Shown one piece after another: positions 60,435 to 64,000 of a stretch of 64,000 nucleotides of DNA. Below the pieces are notes generated by a model. It was not told the DNA's origin, made no database searches, and was given only the letters and a program-made list of their open reading frames with translations. Position 1 is the first letter of the stretch; every line of letters begins with the position of its first letter. The position numbers and the translations under genes are program-made. Source of the DNA: Roseibium aggregatum (lineage in GTDB: Bacteria > Pseudomonadota > Alphaproteobacteria > Rhizobiales > Stappiaceae). The stretch spans positions 1 to 64,000 of the forward strand of contig NZ_JABFCZ010000026.1 in the NCBI RefSeq assembly GCF_014692675.1, written 5' to 3'.

Positions 60435-61151
60435 ATGACCGAGCCCCTGTTCCGCGACGACGCCTATTTGCGGACCTGCGAAGCGGACGTGGTGCGGGTA
60501 AACGACCGCGGCGGAATTCTGCTCGACCGGACGATCTTCTATGCGACCGGCGGCGGCCAGCCCGGCGATACCGGGCACCTGGAACTGGACGACGGCAGCA
60601 GGATTGAAATCGCAACCACCGTCTATGACGAGGACCGGACCGGGATTGTCCACGTTCCGGCCGAGGGCCAGAACCTTCCCGAGCCCGGGACCAAAGTCGT
60701 CGCTCACCTGGACTGGGCCCGGCGGTACAGGCTCATGCGCATGCACACCGCCCTTCATCTTCTGTCCGTCGCCCTGCCCTATCCCGTGACCGGCGGCCAG
60801 ATCGGCGATCCGGAAGGCCGGCTCGATTTCGACGTGGCAGACGGACAGATCGACCGGGAGGCGCTGGTCGAAACGCTCAATACCCTTGCCTCCGGCGATC
60901 ATGAAGTCACGTCCGAATGGATCACGGACGAGGAACTGGACGCCAATCCGGGGCTGGTGAAGACCATGTCGGTCAAGCCGCCCCGCGGATCCGGCAAGGT
61001 CCGGCTGGTGCGCATCGGCGGCGATGTCGATCTTCAGCCCTGTGGCGGCACCCATGTCCAGCGCACGTCCGAAATCGGTCGCCTCGAACTCGGCAAGATC
61101 GAGAACAAGGGCAAGCAGAACCGCCGGGTGCGCATCCGCCTCACGGACTGA
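60435..61151 (+). CDS. Alanyl-tRNA editing protein AlaX (238 aa)
   Basis: A free-standing editing domain: FYATGGGQPGDTG near the N-terminus, HTALH (metal site HxxxH) and the second site CGGTHV (CxxxH) close to the end. It hydrolyses Ser-tRNA(Ala) or Gly-tRNA(Ala). The ribosome-binding site is AGGAGAG before the ATG. The order cls - AlaX - GFA - sulfurtransferase on one strand with short gaps suggests an operon. Confidence 0.92.
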   Translation: MTEPLFRDDAYLRTCEADVVRVNDRGGILLDRTIFYATGGGQPGDTGHLELDDGSRIEIATTVYDEDRTGIVHVPAEGQNLPEPGTKVVAHLDWARRYRLMRMHTALHLLSVALPYPVTGGQIGDPEGRLDFDVADGQIDREALVETLNTLASGDHEVTSEWITDEELDANPGLVKTMSVKPPRGSGKVRLVRIGGDVDLQPCGGTHVQRTSEIGRLELGKIENKGKQNRRVRIRLTD

Positions 61152-61186
61152 ACATCTGACCGGCAAACCCGGGAGGGACAGGATCC

Positions 61187-61663
61187 ATGAAACTCCAAGG
61201 AAGCTGCCAGTGCGGCGCCGTCTCCTTTTCTCTGGAGAGCAGGACGCCCTACCCCTACATGCGCTGCTATTGCTCCGTCTGCCGGAAAACCGACGGCGGC
61301 GGAGGCTATGCCATCAATCTGATGGGGGAAGCCGCAAGCCTTGATGTTCATGACGACACAGGCGCGAAACGCTCCTTTCGCGCCGTGATCGACGGCCAGG
61401 AGAGCGTCGCCGAGCGGCATTTCTGCAGCCGGTGCGGAACCTCTCTCTGGCTGTGGGACCCGCGCTGGCCGGAGCTGATCCATCCCCTGGCCTCCGCCAT
61501 TGATACACCTTTGCCGCGACCGCCGGAGACAGTGCATATCATGCTGGAGTACAAACCTTCCTGGGTGGAGGTTCCCGAAGGACCGGGGCATATTCATTTC
61601 CAGCGCTACCCGGAGCTCTCCATCGAGGACTGGCACAAGTCCCACGGGCTCTTTGAAACTTGA
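61187..61663 (+). CDS. GFA family (glutathione-dependent formaldehyde-activating-like) protein (158 aa)
   Basis: The zinc-binding layout is complete: GSCQCGAVSF, then CYCSVCRKTDG and CSRCGTSLW, as in GFA/CENP-V proteins. Most members are not formaldehyde enzymes and their function is unknown. GGGAGGGACAGGATCC precedes the ATG. It lies 35 nt after AlaX and 15 nt before the sulfurtransferase. Confidence 0.9.
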   Translation: MKLQGSCQCGAVSFSLESRTPYPYMRCYCSVCRKTDGGGGYAINLMGEAASLDVHDDTGAKRSFRAVIDGQESVAERHFCSRCGTSLWLWDPRWPELIHPLASAIDTPLPRPPETVHIMLEYKPSWVEVPEGPGHIHFQRYPELSIEDWHKSHGLFET

Positions 61664-61678
61664 GGAACAGGAAACGCC

Positions 61679-62521
61679 ATGACCGAAAATCTGCTTGTCA
61701 GCACCGAATGGCTTGCAGAGCATCTGGACGCGCCGGATCTGGTCGTCCTGGACGCCTCGATGTATCTGCCCAATGCCGGCCGTGACGCCAATGCGGAATA
61801 CAGGGCGGAACATATTCCCGGAGCCATCCGGTTCGACATCGACGACATCAGCGATCCGAACTCGGACCTGCCCCACACCCTGCCCGCGCCCCATGTGTTT
61901 TCCTCGAAGATGCGCAAGCTCGGCATCGGCGACGGCCAGACCGTGGTGGTCTACGATTCCGCGGGATTCTATTCCGCCCCGCGCGCCTGGTGGATGTTCA
62001 AGGTCATGGGCGCGGAACAGGTCTTCATACTGAACGGCGGACTGCCAAAGTGGAAAGCCGAAGGTCGCCCGGTCGAGGATGGCACCTTAACCCGTCCCGA
62101 GCGGCATTTCACCGCCCGCTTCAATCACGGCGCCGTGGCGGATCTCGACGACGTCAAGCAGATGATCAAGGACAAGAGCCGCCAGATCCTCGACGCACGG
62201 CCTGCCGCCCGGTTCAAGGCGGAAGTGCCCGAGCCGCGGGCCGGCCTGCGCGGCGGCCACATGCCCGGCGCCTTCAATACGCCTTCGACCGGTTTCACAG
62301 CCGAGGACGGCACCTTCCTTGCACCGGACCGGCTGAAAGAGATCTTTTCCGATGCGGGCGTCGATCTGGAAAAGCCCGTCACGACCAGTTGCGGCTCCGG
62401 CGTTACGGCCGCGGTCATTTCCCTCGCTCTCACGCTCGTCGGCCACAAGGATCACACCCTTTACGACGGATCCTGGACCGAATGGGGCGGCCGGGACGAC
62501 ACCGAGGTGGTGACGGACTGA
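61679..62521 (+). CDS. sseA: 3-Mercaptopyruvate sulfurtransferase, SseA-like (280 aa)
   Basis: Two rhodanese domains. The first has DASMYLPNAGRDANAEY and VVVYDSAGFYSAPRAWWMFK (inactive copy). The second has ILDARPAARFKAEVPEPR, GHMPGAFNTPS and the active-site loop CGSGVTA, which is the mercaptopyruvate type. It transfers sulfur from 3-mercaptopyruvate to acceptors such as cyanide or thioredoxin. GGAACAGGAAACGCC precedes the start. Confidence 0.93.
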   Translation: MTENLLVSTEWLAEHLDAPDLVVLDASMYLPNAGRDANAEYRAEHIPGAIRFDIDDISDPNSDLPHTLPAPHVFSSKMRKLGIGDGQTVVVYDSAGFYSAPRAWWMFKVMGAEQVFILNGGLPKWKAEGRPVEDGTLTRPERHFTARFNHGAVADLDDVKQMIKDKSRQILDARPAARFKAEVPEPRAGLRGGHMPGAFNTPSTGFTAEDGTFLAPDRLKEIFSDAGVDLEKPVTTSCGSGVTAAVISLALTLVGHKDHTLYDGSWTEWGGRDDTEVVTD

Positions 62522-62541
62522 CCCGCCAGGGTCAGGGTCCA

Positions 62542-62982
62542 TTATTTTCCGGCTGACAGGCGCACGACCTCATCGCCCGTACCGTTCATGAGCACAAGCA
62601 ACTGGTTATCCGAATCCAGGCGGAAATCGCGGACGGCGGATATCGCCTTGAGCAGAGCCTGCTCCTGGGTGAGAACATTCGGCGGACAGGCCTTGCGGGT
62701 CACAGCCAGCGGGCCGATCCTGAACCCGTCTTCGTTGCTGTAGGGACCGAACAGGGAATTGCACCCGCCGGACCCGTCAACGGTTCCCGATCCCTCGAAT
62801 TCCAGGCTGGCTCCGATCCCGGGATCGACCGGCTCGCCGGAGATCGCCTCGACCCGCCAGACCGCGACAAGGCCGGCAGGCACGTCCTGCCCCGCCGCTC
62901 TGTCGGCCTGGCCTGACACAAGAGCGGCGCAAAGCGCGATCCCGCCGCAAACCGCCTTCCATCGTTCCCGGACGATCCGCAT
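62542..62982 (-). CDS. Exported META-domain protein (146 aa)
   Basis: A signal peptide (GGIALCAALVSGQADRAAG) precedes a META/HslJ-like domain with WRVEAISGEP, LEFEGSGTVDGSGGCNSLFG, IGPLAVTRKACPP and EQALLKAISAVRDFRL. The order GGCN-Y and T-KAC matches the DUF306/META family, linked to heat or envelope stress. It is convergent to the sulfurtransferase gene. Confidence 0.87.
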   Translation of the reverse strand: MRIVRERWKAVCGGIALCAALVSGQADRAAGQDVPAGLVAVWRVEAISGEPVDPGIGASLEFEGSGTVDGSGGCNSLFGPYSNEDGFRIGPLAVTRKACPPNVLTQEQALLKAISAVRDFRLDSDNQLLVLMNGTGDEVVRLSAGK

Positions 62983-63094
62983 GCATTTCTCCCGAGGCTG
63001 TTACCGCGACCCAGCAATACCGCCTCGAAAATAACGTAACGTAAATATAAGCAACACGGGCGGCCGGCGGCGGAACATATGGCCGACGGGACGC

Positions 63095-63820
63095 CTATGG
63101 CGAATTATGCAGCCCAATTGACCACAAAAGCCCCGCCGGGAGCGGTGTCCACCAGCCGGTGGTCAGCCCCCCATCCCGCAGTATCCGCGCGGTCCAGGTG
63201 TTGCAGCCGTTCAAGGCGTTGAAGGTGCCCTTCGCCGGAAAGAAGGCATCATGGGCCGTGTAGCTCACACCTTCGAGCGCCCTGCGGGAGCCATCCTCTC
63301 GGAGCGCAAAATCCTGCCGGATCGCCTCGGTCATATTCCAGAAACCGTTGGCCGAAAGGCTCAGGCTGCGAACATCGGGAGCTTGCGTGTCGATATGTCC
63401 GGCGCGGGCGACGTGCATCACGGACCTGTCGAGCGTAAGCGCTGCGACAACCGGCCCGGGCTTGAGATCCGCCCAGTTCGGCGTTTCCACGTAAAAGCGG
63501 CGCGATCCCCACCCGAAAATGACCCATTGAACGCCGGGGTAATCGAGTTCCAGCCCGCCTGTGCTGACAAAGCCGAATGCCTTGAGCACGTCCGGTATCG
63601 CAGGCAATGCGATATCGGTATGGATCGGGTTCGACAGCAACAGGATCGTGCGTGCGGCGCCAGGGTCAGCGGCGTCCGCCCGCGCCCCGCCTGACGGCCC
63701 GCGGGGAACGACGATCCCGAGTACGCCCAGGAAAACAAGGCCGAAAACGAAAATTGCGAGGCCCGTGAGGCCTCGCAATATCCATGAAACGATAGCGGTA
63801 ACAATGCCGTTTTGGGGCAA
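63095..63820 (-). CDS. DUF2459/TIGR02117 family protein (241 aa)
   Basis: An N-terminal membrane helix (LRGLTGLAIFVFGLVFLGVL) is followed by SNPIHTDIALP, VIFGWGSRRFYVETPNWADL and a C-terminal ALNGCNTWTARILRDGG with a conserved Cys. TIGR02117 members are found near urease genes in some bacteria and otherwise as singletons; the fold resembles a papain-like or lipid-modifying enzyme, function unknown. It is upstream of META on the same strand. Confidence 0.85.
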   Translation of the reverse strand: MPQNGIVTAIVSWILRGLTGLAIFVFGLVFLGVLGIVVPRGPSGGARADAADPGAARTILLLSNPIHTDIALPAIPDVLKAFGFVSTGGLELDYPGVQWVIFGWGSRRFYVETPNWADLKPGPVVAALTLDRSVMHVARAGHIDTQAPDVRSLSLSANGFWNMTEAIRQDFALREDGSRRALEGVSYTAHDAFFPAKGTFNALNGCNTWTARILRDGGLTTGWWTPLPAGLLWSIGLHNSP

Positions 63821-63829
63821 ATCCCGTCC

Positions 63830-64000
63830 TCAGTGATGCAGGATCTGGCTGAGGAAGAGCTGCGTGCGCTCGTGCTGGGGATTGGTGAAGAACTCTTCCG
63901 GTTCGTTCTGTTCGACGATCTGCCCCGCATCCATGAAGATCACCCGGTTGGCGACCTTGCGGGCGAACCCCATTTCGTGGGTCACGCAGAGCATGGTCAT
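63830..64000 (-). CDS. aapP: Amino-acid ABC transporter ATPase, AapP-like (C-terminus only)
   Basis: The visible C-terminal 56 codons read CVTHEMGFARKVANRVIFMD, AGQIVEQNEPEEFF and end LFLSQILHH. The H-switch followed by EMGFA and the FLSQILHH end are typical of GlnQ/AapP, the general L-amino-acid permease ATPase of rhizobia. The Walker A and signature motifs are outside the window. Confidence 0.82.
   Translation of the reverse strand: MTMLCVTHEMGFARKVANRVIFMDAGQIVEQNEPEEFFTNPQHERTQLFLSQILHH

Noticed and set aside
1..64000. CRISPR arrays, rRNA and tRNA genes
   Set aside because: No regularly spaced repeats and no recognisable rRNA segments or tRNA cloverleaf were found on reading through; weakly folded RNAs could have been missed.

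Overview
The window looks like a chromosomal stretch of a GC-rich alphaproteobacterium. Signs of this are an AapP-type general amino-acid permease ATPase at the right edge, several UgpBAEC- and Liv-type ABC transporters, Tat-exported periplasmic enzymes, and a BadR/BadH/BadI/AliB block like that of Rhodopseudomonas. A member of the Hyphomicrobiales, perhaps Stappiaceae (Roseibium or Labrenzia relatives), is a guess and was not tested. I see no tRNA, rRNA or CRISPR array.

Region 1 (1-3.6 kb) starts in the end of an IS481-like element. It then holds a DJ-1/PfpI protein and a set of very small, mostly uncharacterised genes, two of them single-pass membrane proteins and one DUF1328, the kind of set often seen in stress islands. 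Region 2 (3.9-27.5 kb) is a copper-resistance and copper-homeostasis island. It encodes two P1B copper ATPases, a CopZ chaperone, Met-rich and ordinary c-type cytochromes, a Met-rich EF-hand protein, two ICMT-like membrane methyltransferases, a CusF-like protein, a multicopper oxidase, a TolC-family lipoprotein, a DUF411 (CopG) protein, two L,D-transpeptidases, an APC permease and a TVP38 protein. Four promoters carry the CueR layout (19-bp spacer over ACCTTCC-N7-GGAAGGT). The only MerR/CueR gene in the window is cut to 52 codons and abuts a broken DUF3141 gene. A second multicopper oxidase and a diheme cytochrome are decaying through nonsense mutations. Four small exported Cys/His-rich ORFs with Pro-Pro at or near the C-terminus each precede a copper-type gene or operon, which suggests a set of copper-sensing leader ORFs.

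Region 3 (27.7-33.1 kb) starts with broken genes (an MFS fragment and a 30-codon remnant). It continues with a cyclohexanecarboxylate (Bad/Ali) pathway segment: alcohol dehydrogenase, BadR-like MarR, BadH, BadI and AliB, with a palindromic operator in front of badH. Region 4 (33.1-38.2 kb) is a Ugp-like ABC transporter operon ending in a GpdQ-like phosphodiesterase, probably for uptake and hydrolysis of glycerophosphodiesters. An alkylsulfatase follows (38.5-40.7 kb).

Region 5 (41-55.6 kb) is a catabolic locus for an unidentified substrate. It has a GntR regulator, an ABM monooxygenase, a TIM-barrel isomerase, an SDR, an aldehyde dehydrogenase, a Liv transporter whose LivM, LivG and LivF are fused into one chain, a LysR regulator, a cupin, a ThDP-dependent decarboxylase-like enzyme and a FAD-dependent dehydrogenase. 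A 1.3-kb AT-rich gap then leads to housekeeping-like genes (56.9-64 kb): an orphan exported protein, cysteine synthase, cardiolipin synthase, AlaX, a GFA protein, a sulfurtransferase, a META-domain protein, a DUF2459/TIGR02117 protein and the 3' end of aapP.
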